Assembly (NCBI GenBank): GCA_052066835.1
Contig: JBQHRJ010000011.1
DNA length: 64,000 bases
Reading direction: 5' to 3' (one strand)
DNA from: UBA2821 sp902763335
Lineage (GTDB): Bacteria > Bacillota > Clostridia > Lachnospirales > Lachnospiraceae
Of the stretch, positions 17,880 to 26,239 are shown in pieces. Made by a program: the position numbers and the translations under genes. Position 1 is the first letter of the stretch. Each line of letters starts with the position of its first letter. The notes below the pieces were generated by a model that saw nothing but the letters and a program-made list of their open reading frames with translations, was not told where the DNA came from and did not search any database.

Positions 17880-19518
17880 AAAACTGATTATTATAGTGGT
17901 TATCACAGTCCTTATCGTAGGCGGCATTATCGGCGGTATATATTATGCTGTTTCAAAAAACAACAAAAATCATACCGTAGATGCCGTGAACATCGGATAT
18001 GTATGCACATACGATTACGACTATGGAAGCAGCTCCATTTCAGGTACCATCCGTTCAGGTGGCGGTCAGAATGTTTACCTCTCGGAAGGTGATATAATAA
18101 GCCAGGTACTTGTCAAGGAAGGCGATTCCGTACAGGAAGGTACACCACTTATAGCACTTGATTCAAACAAACTTAAAATGGAACTTGATTCATGCAATCT
18201 TAAACTGCAGCAGGATGATTTAAATATCCAGCTTGCAAATAAAATGATTGATAAATACAAAAAGGCTGTTCCATATGTTGAGCCTACTGAACCTGTAACT
18301 GAGGAACCTGAAACAGATGAACCTGATAATACAGGTATCTCAACAGACAATATCCTCTCTGAGATAAACAGCGTTTCACAGGCTTTTGAAGGTGACGGAA
18401 GCTCAGTAAACCCTTATAAGTTCAAAGCAGCCGGAAACTGTATATTATACGAGGATATATTTAAAGCCATTGAAGGAAACAACATGTATATAAACCTTTA
18501 TATTTATTCAGAAGATGTAGACGCATTTACATATATGTGTGCATTGTCCCCGACAGGAAAAAACACATCTATCAAAGAAGGCTACACCTGGAAGGTCGGT
18601 TATATATATGATCTTGCTGATGGAACATCAACCATCCAGCTTAACAGAAAACTTCCTCCTGTTAATTGTGAATTTACAACATATACACCTGATATTCCGG
18701 ACGATATCGAGCCGGATACAGACGATATCGATGACACACAGGATACTCCCGAACCTGATCCGGATGATATAAATTCAAGTATAGACGGTGTATATACACA
18801 GGAAGAATTGAACAGTATGATATCCGATAAGCAGAAGGAACTCGCCGAACTCACCATTGAACGTAAAGAAGACGAACTTGCTGCAAAAAAGGCACAGAAT
18901 AAATATAATGCTGCAACCATTACAAGTACCGTAACCGGAGTTGTGACTTCAGTAAATACAGATGCCGGTTCAACCGATCCTGTAATGGTAATATCAGACA
19001 GTGCGGGAATGTATGTAAAAACTGTTGTTGATGAATACAACTACAACAAAATAAAGGTCGGTGACCCTATATATATATCCTCATGGAGCGAAGACGGCAA
19101 CAGCCAGATTGAAGCTAAAATAACTTCAATTTCACCATACCCTGCATCAGATAACAGCTTTTACTATTCATCAAATAAAAACGTATCGTTCTATCCTGTA
19201 ACGGCACTTGTTGATTCATCATCAGGCCTTACGGAAGATGATTACATAAATGTATCATTTAATTCTTCATCAGGAACAGACGGTTCTGAAGACCTTGCCA
19301 TAGATAAAGCATACATAGGAAACGATGACAAGGGTAGTTTCCTTTATCTTGCAAATGATAAAGGATATCTTGAAAAAACTTATGTAAAAACAGGTAAGAC
19401 AGTTATGGATTCATACCTTGTAATAAAAGATGAAATTGATATCAACGGCTACATTGCTTCACCGTATTCAAAATATGCAAAAGACGGTGTTAAAGCAAAG
19501 ATTAAAGACGAATATTAG
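17866..19518 (+). CDS. HlyD/MacA-type efflux adaptor with inserted domain
   Basis: 550 residues. N-terminal anchor (about 5-27), lipoyl half YLSEGDIISQVLVKEGDSVQEGTPLIAL (about 66-93), start of a helix, then about 170 residues not found in ordinary adaptors: a Thr/Glu/Pro/Asp linker, a compact domain (about 150-280) and another Asp/Pro linker. The hairpin then resumes (ELAELTIERKEDELAAKKAQ) and the second lipoyl half ATITSTVTGVVTSVN follows, with barrel domains. Having a second, different adaptor in one operon suggests a heteromeric adaptor ring or alternative assemblies (inference). Overlaps the ATPase gene by 14 bases. Confidence 0.8.
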   Translation: MKKHKKLIIIVVITVLIVGGIIGGIYYAVSKNNKNHTVDAVNIGYVCTYDYDYGSSSISGTIRSGGGQNVYLSEGDIISQVLVKEGDSVQEGTPLIALDSNKLKMELDSCNLKLQQDDLNIQLANKMIDKYKKAVPYVEPTEPVTEEPETDEPDNTGISTDNILSEINSVSQAFEGDGSSVNPYKFKAAGNCILYEDIFKAIEGNNMYINLYIYSEDVDAFTYMCALSPTGKNTSIKEGYTWKVGYIYDLADGTSTIQLNRKLPPVNCEFTTYTPDIPDDIEPDTDDIDDTQDTPEPDPDDINSSIDGVYTQEELNSMISDKQKELAELTIERKEDELAAKKAQNKYNAATITSTVTGVVTSVNTDAGSTDPVMVISDSAGMYVKTVVDEYNYNKIKVGDPIYISSWSEDGNSQIEAKITSISPYPASDNSFYYSSNKNVSFYPVTALVDSSSGLTEDDYINVSFNSSSGTDGSEDLAIDKAYIGNDDKGSFLYLANDKGYLEKTYVKTGKTVMDSYLVIKDEIDINGYIASPYSKYAKDGVKAKIKDEY

Positions 19519-19529
19519 GAGGAACCTTT

Positions 19530-20786
19530 ATGTTAGAAAATATCAGATTATCATTTCAGGGCATATGGTCACACAAGCTGCGTTCCATCCTTACTATGCT
19601 GGGTATCATCATCGGTATTGCAGCCATTATAACCATAGTGTCAACCATAAAAGGAACCAACGAACAGATTAAGGAAAATCTCGTAGGTTCCGGAAACAAT
19701 AATGTAAACATACGACTTAATCAGGACGGATATGAATACGAACTTTCCACATACAATGGTCTCCCATCGGATGTAACACCTATTTCTGATGAACTGTTCG
19801 ATTCAATCTGTAACACAAAAAATGTAGAAGAAGCATCACTTTATGTGAAATTAAGTGACTGGGGCGATACAGTATACTATAACAATACTTCTCTCAGTTC
19901 ATCATATATTTACGGAATTGACGAAAATTACTTTTCAACCTGCGGGTACACAATCTACAAAGGAAGAGGATTTCATCAGTCTGATTACGACAAATTCAGA
20001 AAGGTAGTTATAATAGATGAAAATACAATGAACAGTCTTTTCCCTGGTGAAAATCCAATAGACAAGGTCATTGATATTAACAATGAAACTTATACTGTCA
20101 TAGGTGTTGCTAAAAAAAGTGATGAATTTAAACCGACGATTAACAGTGTAGATGACTACTACTCATACATGGACAACAGCGGTTGTGCCCTTTATATCCC
20201 ACTGACGAGCTGGCCAAACTCATTTTACTTTGACACTCCACAGTCTGTAGTGGTACGTGCAGCAAACACTGATGTAATGAACAAAGTCGGAAAAGATATC
20301 GCAACTCTTTTAAATGACAGTGTTGTATCATCATCAACCTATAAATACAAATCAGACAGCGCTCTTAATGACCTTAAGAGTCTTGAAGATATAAGTAGTT
20401 CAACAAACACGCAGCTCATATGGATTGCAAGTATTTCCCTCTTAGTCGGAGGTATCGGTGTTATGAACATAATGCTTGTATCTGTAAAAGAGAGAACCCG
20501 TGAAATCGGTCTTAAGAAAGCCATCGGTGCAAGAAAGAAACGTATTCTTTTCCAGTTTCTTACAGAATCAATGGTTCTCACAAGTCTCGGTGGAATATTC
20601 GGAGTTCTGTGTGGTGTAGGACTGGCACAGATCGTATCAAAGATAGCAAGCATACCGGTTGCAATAAGTATTCCTGCTGCTATCATAGCTGTAGTATTCT
20701 CTATGGTTATCGGTATCATATTCGGACTTATTCCATCTATACAGGCAGCTAACCTTGATCCTATAGACGCACTCAGATATGAATAA
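19530..20786 (+). CDS. MacB/FtsX-fold ABC transporter permease
   Basis: 418 residues. Membrane helix at about 18-40 after the conserved start IRLSFQGIWSHKLRSILTMLGIIIG, a large extracytoplasmic domain (about 45-285), then three C-terminal helices. The family motif MNIMLVSVKERTREIGLKKAIGARK precedes the last helices. It ends with NLDPIDALRYE, as MacB permeases do. With the ATPase it forms a MacB-like pump that likely exports peptides or resists antimicrobials. It follows the second adaptor by 11 bases with an AGGAGG site; a terminator follows at 20815-20866. Confidence 0.93.
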   Translation: MLENIRLSFQGIWSHKLRSILTMLGIIIGIAAIITIVSTIKGTNEQIKENLVGSGNNNVNIRLNQDGYEYELSTYNGLPSDVTPISDELFDSICNTKNVEEASLYVKLSDWGDTVYYNNTSLSSSYIYGIDENYFSTCGYTIYKGRGFHQSDYDKFRKVVIIDENTMNSLFPGENPIDKVIDINNETYTVIGVAKKSDEFKPTINSVDDYYSYMDNSGCALYIPLTSWPNSFYFDTPQSVVVRAANTDVMNKVGKDIATLLNDSVVSSSTYKYKSDSALNDLKSLEDISSSTNTQLIWIASISLLVGGIGVMNIMLVSVKERTREIGLKKAIGARKKRILFQFLTESMVLTSLGGIFGVLCGVGLAQIVSKIASIPVAISIPAAIIAVVFSMVIGIIFGLIPSIQAANLDPIDALRYE

Positions 20787-20814
20787 TATACATTTACTCG
20801 CGTAAATAATAAAG

Positions 20815-20866
20815 AAAAACTCTTATACTTACCAGAATATTTCTCCGGTTGTATAAGAGTTTTTTT
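20815..20866. terminator. Bidirectional terminator
   Basis: AAAACTCTTATAC and GTATAAGAGTTTTTTT pair across a 22-base loop, with A-run and T-run flanks. Located between the plus-strand MacAB operon and the minus-strand DUF4097 operon. Confidence 0.85.
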
Positions 20867-20895
20867 AATAGTACCAAACAATCCGTAAGGCATCT

Positions 20896-21699
20896 TTATT
20901 TTGTATTTATATCTATCTGTCCCATGGAACATTCTATATTCAACTCATGTTCCGGCGAATTTTTCAACTTCTTATCTATCCCAAGACCTGAATAGTTATT
21001 ATCATTTATATTTACCTCACCCATAGAACAATCGATATTATAATCATAATATTCATATGGCTGCTCAAGATTAAGCATTATGTTTCCCATCGAGCAATCA
21101 ATGTCCCCACCTTTTTCTACATTTCCGTTTAACTGAATATCTCCCGCACCACATTCTATGTCTATGTTTCTCACATCAACGTTATTAAGCACGGCTTCTC
21201 CGGCTCCTATATCAAGGTCAAGATTTCTTGCTGATAATGAATCAATATATACCTCTCCTGCACCACATTCTATATCTACATTTTTAAATTTGTAATCTGA
21301 AGGTACATACACAGTTATATCCCCGGCACTTTTATTTCCAAATATTTTATTCTCTGTACTGATATCGATATCCTCATCATTCATTCCCCATGAGATATTT
21401 ACACCCTCTGCTTCAACATTGAATTTTCCGTCATCTGAATCCTTAAAACGAATATGCGCACCACCTACGCTCACATTAAGATCCATTTTATCCGGAAGTT
21501 CAATTGATGAACTCTGCATATTTCCCGATGTCATCTTTGTTTCTCTTCTGTGATATTCTATATTAAATTTTCCATCAAGGATATCATTTCTGAGTCCTTC
21601 ATATCCTCCACCGTTGGCTGCACCGACTCCCCACAATATCAGTCCCAGACAGAAAAATACTGCGGCTGTTATAAGCGATATTTTTGTAAACTTCTTCAT
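20896..21699 (-). CDS. DUF4097 beta-strand repeat protein
   Basis: 267 residues. N-terminal membrane segment (about 8-28), then a long right-handed beta repeat with recurring units of the type DIECGAGEVYIDSL, LDIGAGEAVLNNV and IDCSMGNIMLNL, the hallmark of DUF4097/LiaF-like domains. It is probably anchored with the repeat domain outside the membrane. The partner DUF1700 gene overlaps it by one base and a PadR gene precedes both: a standard three-gene envelope-sensing unit in Firmicutes. Confidence 0.88.
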   Translation of the reverse strand: MKKFTKISLITAAVFFCLGLILWGVGAANGGGYEGLRNDILDGKFNIEYHRRETKMTSGNMQSSSIELPDKMDLNVSVGGAHIRFKDSDDGKFNVEAEGVNISWGMNDEDIDISTENKIFGNKSAGDITVYVPSDYKFKNVDIECGAGEVYIDSLSARNLDLDIGAGEAVLNNVDVRNIDIECGAGDIQLNGNVEKGGDIDCSMGNIMLNLEQPYEYYDYNIDCSMGEVNINDNNYSGLGIDKKLKNSPEHELNIECSMGQIDINTK

Positions 21700-22379
21700 T
21701 ATGCCTTACCTCCTTTTCCGGTAATACGTCTGATTAATCTACCGATTCCCCTGAATATCCACGGTATAAAGACTACTATGAAATTAATTATTCCAACGGT
21801 AAATACTATGCCGGCTGCCGCAACCATAAGTCCTGCTGCTATGGTACATAGTCCGCTGCCTAACGCGCTTCCGGTAATAAGTGCACCTATGCCGACTCCT
21901 CCTACCCACAGTCCTACAACTATAAGTACAAATGCTGTAACGGCAAGCGAAAATACAACTGCTATCGCTGCTATAAACAGACCGAATGCTGTTGCCCCCA
22001 CTGCTATAAGAATACTTCCCCATATCGGAAGGGTCAGTATGGCTGCAATTATCACTATGGCAAGTTCTGTACCGCTCATATTTGATTTTTTCTTATGCGT
22101 TGCTCCGCTACCACTGCTTTTTGTATTGTCCTTTTTTAACGGTGGGTTAATATTAACTTTTTCATCCGCCATAAAATCTGTATCCGGATTTAGTATTGAT
22201 CTTTTCAGCTCCTTTGCCACTTCCTCAGGAGTACCTATAGAATCAGGAACTTCATCGTCTTCTCCTATACCGGCTTCATCCATATATCCGGCATAATATT
22301 CCAGTGCTTCCTGCCTTTCAGCATCCGACACATCATAAAGTTGCTTTTCCAGCCTTTCCATAAACTCTTTTCTATTCAT
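21699..22379 (-). CDS. DUF1700 family membrane protein
   Basis: 226 residues. N-terminal cytosolic HAAS-like helix bundle (MNRKEFMERLEKQLYDVSDAERQ start, YYAGYMDEAGIGEDDE, GTPEEVAKEL) is followed by a basic/Ser linker and 3-4 Gly/Ala-rich membrane helices (about 100-215). HAAS domains interact with PadR regulators, so this protein probably relays membrane signals to the PadR protein encoded 17 bases upstream (family knowledge plus context). Confidence 0.88.
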   Translation of the reverse strand: MNRKEFMERLEKQLYDVSDAERQEALEYYAGYMDEAGIGEDDEVPDSIGTPEEVAKELKRSILNPDTDFMADEKVNINPPLKKDNTKSSGSGATHKKKSNMSGTELAIVIIAAILTLPIWGSILIAVGATAFGLFIAAIAVVFSLAVTAFVLIVVGLWVGGVGIGALITGSALGSGLCTIAAGLMVAAAGIVFTVGIINFIVVFIPWIFRGIGRLIRRITGKGGKA

Positions 22380-22396
22380 TTCTTCTCATTCCTCTC

Positions 22397-22714
22397 TTAC
22401 TCTTTTCCTAATAGCAAAGATGATATCTTTGATGAATAATCCTTCCACTCACTTTTATACAGATTAAGCTGAGCATTTCCACATTCTGTGACTTTATAAT
22501 ATCTTCTGTTTCTTCCATCACACTGAACATCATATGTACTTAGACATTCATCTTTCTGAAGTCTCCTTAACACCGGATAAAGTGTGGATTCTGATACGTC
22601 AAGAACCATTTTGACATCCTGTGTTATCTTGTAACCATAACTGCCATCATTTTCTTTTGAAACTACCGCTAATACGATGGCATCCAATAGCGCGGCACCA
22701 GTCGTAAATGTCAT
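22397..22714 (-). CDS. PadR family transcriptional regulator
   Basis: 105 residues: the winged-helix PadR domain (LDAIVLAVVSKENDGSYGYKI at the start, SESTLYPVLRRLQKDECLSTY as recognition region, RRYYKVTECG wing) plus one C-terminal dimerisation helix. It likely represses its own operon with the DUF1700 and DUF4097 genes. Its leader contains palindromic element copy 2 (22771-22887). A/T-rich near-repeats farther upstream (about 22935-22990) are candidate promoter/operator sequence. Confidence 0.93.
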   Translation of the reverse strand: MTFTTGAALLDAIVLAVVSKENDGSYGYKITQDVKMVLDVSESTLYPVLRRLQKDECLSTYDVQCDGRNRRYYKVTECGNAQLNLYKSEWKDYSSKISSLLLGKE

Positions 22715-22770
22715 ATAATTCCTCCATTCCGGGATGTATTTATTCTTGTAATTTCATATAGTTATCAGAT

Positions 22771-22887
22771 TAATGGAAATAAATCCCCTCCGGGGACTAG
22801 CCGGCACAGATATGTGATATTGCAAGCTAGCTTGCATATACACATATTGTGTCCGGCTGGTGCGCAGCACCAAATTTATTTCCATTA
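22771..22887. repeat. Cloverleaf palindromic element, family 1, copy 2
   Basis: Same internal order as copy 1: CCCC-TCC-GGGG (22785-22795), long central stem with tip TTGCAAGCTAGCTTGCA, and GGTGC-GCA-GCACC (22859-22871). The outer 14-bp arms (22771-22784, 22874-22887; TAATGGAAATAAAT) are unrelated to those of copies 1 and 3 but exactly complementary to each other. It lies between the likely promoter region and the PadR gene. Confidence 0.85.
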
Positions 22888-23027
22888 TTCCGACGATGAT
22901 ATTGGATTTCAAGAATATCTGACGCATATTATTTTTTATTCTATATTATACGCCATATAATATTGTTTGTGTTCATATAATATACCATATCAAATACAAT
23001 GTCAATACCCAATCATGACTATAAGAA

Positions 23028-23068
23028 AGCCGGATAAAAGTTTTATTTCTAAAATCTTTTATCCGGCT
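23028..23068 (-). terminator. Terminator after nucleosidase-like gene
   Basis: AGCCGGATAAAAG (23028-23040) pairs perfectly with CTTTTATCCGGCT (23056-23068) around a 15-base loop. It is followed on the minus strand by a short T-rich stretch, 8 bases after the stop at 23076. Confidence 0.75.
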
Positions 23069-23075
23069 GATTCTT

Positions 23076-23867
23076 CTATTTTATGATGTTTTCGATAAAT
23101 TCTTTTGTTATGTCGGCTCCCGTAATCTTACTGTACATTACTTTTCTTTTTAGCATTTCACGTCTGGTTACGGAATATCTGTGTCGATCCGCCACCTCAT
23201 TTATCCATTCTTTTTCTGCCGTGCTAAGTTCCATTCCCACATCCTTTTGTCGAAAACCATGCACTTCATCTGCCCACTTTATTATCTCATTGGCATGTCT
23301 GCCTGTAATGTCCGGTACTTCATCCGGTTTCGGATATCTTCCGTCACACATGTCTGACACAATCTTTATGAATGATATCTGGTCTGAATTCATGAATCTT
23401 ATGGCTGCCTCATACACGCCTGCTGCTTCCATATCAACCAGCGTAACTGCTCTGCTGTCACACGCATCTCTGTATTGTTCTCCGTCCTCCGGTCTATTCA
23501 CTGTGATAAGCCTGCCCTCGTCAAACGGTGTTCTGTATAACATATCAGGATAATAAGTTCTTCTGTCATAACATGATATTATACTGTTACAGATATATGC
23601 ATCTCCGATATTTTCTTTTCCATCAGGATTACTCTTCATACCACATATTCCTACATTGACCAGAATATCGGATTTAGATATCTCCCTTGTAGAAAGAAGC
23701 TCCGTTACTGACATTGCAGCACGCAATATACCTGTCCCGGTTATCGCCACCACACTGTTTTCATTTTCAAATACATCCATTCTTCTATATGCAGTATTCT
23801 TTTTTAATCCCAGCTTTTCTATAAAAGGCTGTGCCTCTGCCTTCATGGCAAATATAAAATATATCAT
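23076..23867 (-). CDS. Nucleoside phosphorylase/MTA-SAH nucleosidase-like protein
   Basis: 263 residues. The purine-nucleoside phosphorylase fold is suggested by IYFIFAMKAEAQPFIEKLGL at the start, ITGTGILRAA, VNVGICGMK and the signature VTLVDMEAAGVYEAA, with a later IKIVSDMCDG carrying the catalytic Asp. The last 80 residues (MELSTAEKEWINEVADRHRY onward) are an extra helical tail. The likely reaction is hydrolysis or phosphorolysis of a purine-like nucleoside; the exact substrate is not readable. It follows the flippase-like gene by 11 bases. Confidence 0.75.
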   Translation of the reverse strand: MIYFIFAMKAEAQPFIEKLGLKKNTAYRRMDVFENENSVVAITGTGILRAAMSVTELLSTREISKSDILVNVGICGMKSNPDGKENIGDAYICNSIISCYDRRTYYPDMLYRTPFDEGRLITVNRPEDGEQYRDACDSRAVTLVDMEAAGVYEAAIRFMNSDQISFIKIVSDMCDGRYPKPDEVPDITGRHANEIIKWADEVHGFRQKDVGMELSTAEKEWINEVADRHRYSVTRREMLKRKVMYSKITGADITKEFIENIIK

Positions 23868-23878
23868 TTATTTTCCTG

Positions 23879-24910
23879 CTACTCATCATTTTCTCTAAAA
23901 TATATATGTGCAACTACTGTCATAACTGCACAGAATATTAACTGTACATAGTATGCTATTCCCCTGCTAAGTACCATTGCAGGCAATAACAGTTCACCGG
24001 TGAATATGCTGCAAAATGCAACTTTGAACAGATGCTCCGCTATTCCGGTACCACCCGGAAGCGGCAGCATATCCACTGCTATGGATATAACACTCTGCAA
24101 TATAACTATCTCTGCAAACGAAAATCCCCGTAATCCAAATGACAGATATACAAATCCCGTAACAGAAAACAGACAGACTCTCTGAAGCAACGTAATAAAA
24201 AAGCTTTCAACGATAAGCATTGCATTGCCTTTCACAACCTCAATCGACCGGTCATATCCCTTTATAAACCTGTCAAGCTTATCCTTGTATCTGTCCATTC
24301 CTCTAAGCAGATGTATTTTATGTAAGAAGGAGATAATTCCCATCCCCATGCTCTCTAACCAGTCGCTTCTAAACCACACCATTAACATAAGTGCCACACA
24401 TGCCACATTCAAAAATACGCCCAGATAAAACAGCCATATCGAATCGCCAAAATATTTCGCTACAAAATCAATTCTGAATACCCATAATACCACGCCTATA
24501 AGTACAAGAACCAGCTTATAAAGCATGGTCACGCACATAAGAACGTTAGTAGACACCCCGACGGGTATCTTATTCTTTCTCATATATACCATCTGTGCAG
24601 GCTGACCTCCGCTTGCTGACGGTGTTACACAACTGAAAAAGAAACCGACACATGAATACAGGAAACATTCAAACCGTTTCGCCTTTATACCCAGTTTCCT
24701 GAAAAACTTTCTGATAATCCACGATTCGCAATATATAAATACCACTACCATAAAAACTGACTGTGCAATCCATTTCATATCCGCATTCGAGATATCCTCC
24801 GCTATGTCTGAAAGATCTTCTCCATTGAATACTCCATATATAGTTAATCCTATAACAACTACAAAAAATAGTGCCCTAAAAATTTTCTTCTTAATGATAA
24901 TTGCCCCCAA
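23879..24910 (-). CDS. Flippase-like membrane protein (LPG synthase TM domain, UPF0104)
   Basis: Up to 343 residues with about 8 membrane helices. The family motifs PSASGGQPAQMVYMRKN (about 97-113) and LPLPGGTGIAEHLF (about 285) are clear. Members include lipid flippase domains and dolichol-phosphate-mannose-type exporters; the substrate is unknown. The start is odd: the only canonical codon is a TTG at 24910 that overlaps the GGGGG ribosome-binding sequence, whereas an ATT at 24895 (giving KKKIFRALFF) has ideal spacing. Probably co-transcribed with the nucleosidase-like gene. Confidence 0.8.
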   Translation of the reverse strand: MGAIIIKKKIFRALFFVVVIGLTIYGVFNGEDLSDIAEDISNADMKWIAQSVFMVVVFIYCESWIIRKFFRKLGIKAKRFECFLYSCVGFFFSCVTPSASGGQPAQMVYMRKNKIPVGVSTNVLMCVTMLYKLVLVLIGVVLWVFRIDFVAKYFGDSIWLFYLGVFLNVACVALMLMVWFRSDWLESMGMGIISFLHKIHLLRGMDRYKDKLDRFIKGYDRSIEVVKGNAMLIVESFFITLLQRVCLFSVTGFVYLSFGLRGFSFAEIVILQSVISIAVDMLPLPGGTGIAEHLFKVAFCSIFTGELLLPAMVLSRGIAYYVQLIFCAVMTVVAHIYFRENDE

Positions 24911-24983
24911 TTTTGAAAGTTTGTCTCAACCACATAAGTTTAATGATAACATATATACATTGTAAGTTCAAGGTCGTAATGCC

Positions 24984-26018
24984 TTAACCACATTTTAACA
25001 CTACCAGATTAGAATCTGTTGAGTATTTTTCCGTATAAATGAAATAAACGGAATCACCTGACTTTTTAACATCATATAATAGTACCGAGTCGAACCCATC
25101 TATCCTTTGTGCATCCTCAAGAATATCAAAATCTCTGTCAAATACTTTCACATACATCTCTGCACCGTCATAAGAGGCTCCTCTATTTTCAATATCACTG
25201 CTGTAATACACATAATATTTATCATTAAATGTGAGTATATTTCCAAGTTCATTATCCCCGTCAGGTCCGCATATAACCTTTGGACGGCTCCATGTGACAC
25301 CACCGTTTACCGATGATATCTCCTCAAGCGTCGAATCACCACGGTCAACTGTCTCTCTTTCATATATAAGACGGTATCTGTCATTGGATTTCATGGCTAC
25401 AATATCTTCAAGATTATGTTTATCTTCTATAACTTTTCCGATATAACTGAAATTTTCCAAATCATCAGACTTTAACAATTCAACGGTATAGTTGCCGTTT
25501 TCTTTCTGTGCATCCCCGTTATTCACTATTCCGTCAATTGAAGTATAAGTAACGTAATATGTCCCATTAATATTTATAATGGTCGGGTCTATAACCAGAT
25601 TGTCATATGTAGCAATTCTCTGATTTTTTACAATATTGAGATTATCATCAAGCACAAGTATTCCCAGCTGTTTCTGAACATTACTGTATACAATGGTTTT
25701 ATCTCCCGGCTCAACACTAAACCATTTCACCTGAATATCATCATAGGTCTTAACGATATTTCCCTGAAAATCAATCATCATAAACTTTCCGTCTACCTGT
25801 GTTGCAATGTACTTATCGCTGTAAAATTTTGCATCACCGTTTTTCAATTTATCTATTTTAAACACAGTTGATATATTCTTTATATCCGGTACTTTCTCTT
25901 CCACTACTTTTTTTGTATCTGTATAATTAACTTCATTCTGTTTCTTAACCTCCACCACAACCAGCAGTGAAACGGCTATCAGACATGAAATTATAAATAT
26001 AATTTTTTTAATAAACAT
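24984..26018 (-). CDS. Membrane-anchored beta-propeller-like protein
   Basis: 344 residues. N-terminal signal/anchor (IIFIISCLIAVSLLVVV, about 5-21), then repeated beta-strand units resembling five-bladed GH43/GH32-type or BNR sialidase folds (IINGTYYVTYTS, NDRYRLIYERE, NGGVTWSRPK, NDKYYVYYSS, GDSVYFIYTE). I see no full catalytic triad, so enzymatic activity is unproven. The ATG at 26018 is preferred: the in-frame ATG at 26033 lies in the GGGAG ribosome-binding sequence. A hairpin with a T-run lies just upstream (26045-26100). Confidence 0.6.
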   Translation of the reverse strand: MFIKKIIFIISCLIAVSLLVVVEVKKQNEVNYTDTKKVVEEKVPDIKNISTVFKIDKLKNGDAKFYSDKYIATQVDGKFMMIDFQGNIVKTYDDIQVKWFSVEPGDKTIVYSNVQKQLGILVLDDNLNIVKNQRIATYDNLVIDPTIININGTYYVTYTSIDGIVNNGDAQKENGNYTVELLKSDDLENFSYIGKVIEDKHNLEDIVAMKSNDRYRLIYERETVDRGDSTLEEISSVNGGVTWSRPKVICGPDGDNELGNILTFNDKYYVYYSSDIENRGASYDGAEMYVKVFDRDFDILEDAQRIDGFDSVLLYDVKKSGDSVYFIYTEKYSTDSNLVVLKCG

Positions 26019-26044
26019 TGTTTTTACTCCCATCTGTTAATATA

Positions 26045-26100
26045 AAAAAATAGCCGAACAGGAAAGCTCATTTTCCTTATCCGACCTCATATCGTCTGTC
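26045..26100 (-). terminator. Leader terminator or attenuator upstream of propeller gene
   Basis: On the minus strand an imperfect stem (GTCGGATAAGGAAA with TTTCCTGTTCGGC) is followed by seven Ts, ending about 27 bases before the start at 26018. No minus-strand gene lies directly upstream, so the hairpin would act inside this gene's own leader. No known riboswitch class was recognised. Confidence 0.5.
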
Positions 26101-26122
26101 AGACTACCACATTATATTATGA

Positions 26123-26151
26123 TTGTCAATGATTTATGATAATGATATAAT
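26123..26151 (+). promoter_or_regulatory. Sigma-A promoter for yitT-like gene
   Basis: TTGTCA (26123-26128), 17-base spacer, TATAAT (26146-26151). It precedes an 80-base structured leader and the ATG at 26240, and shows that longer in-frame starts upstream are not used. Confidence 0.75.
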
Positions 26152-26239
26152 TTTTATACAAACAAATAGCGTCTGCACGAATTTTTCGCCGCTAGTTGCG
26201 GTGCATCTTCGCGATAGAATCGCTCAGAAAGAGGTAAAT

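Noticed and set aside
26123..26239. Longer N-terminus for the yitT-like protein starting at 26123
   Set aside because: The proposed start is the -35 box of a good promoter; ATG 26240 with GAGGT is the family start.
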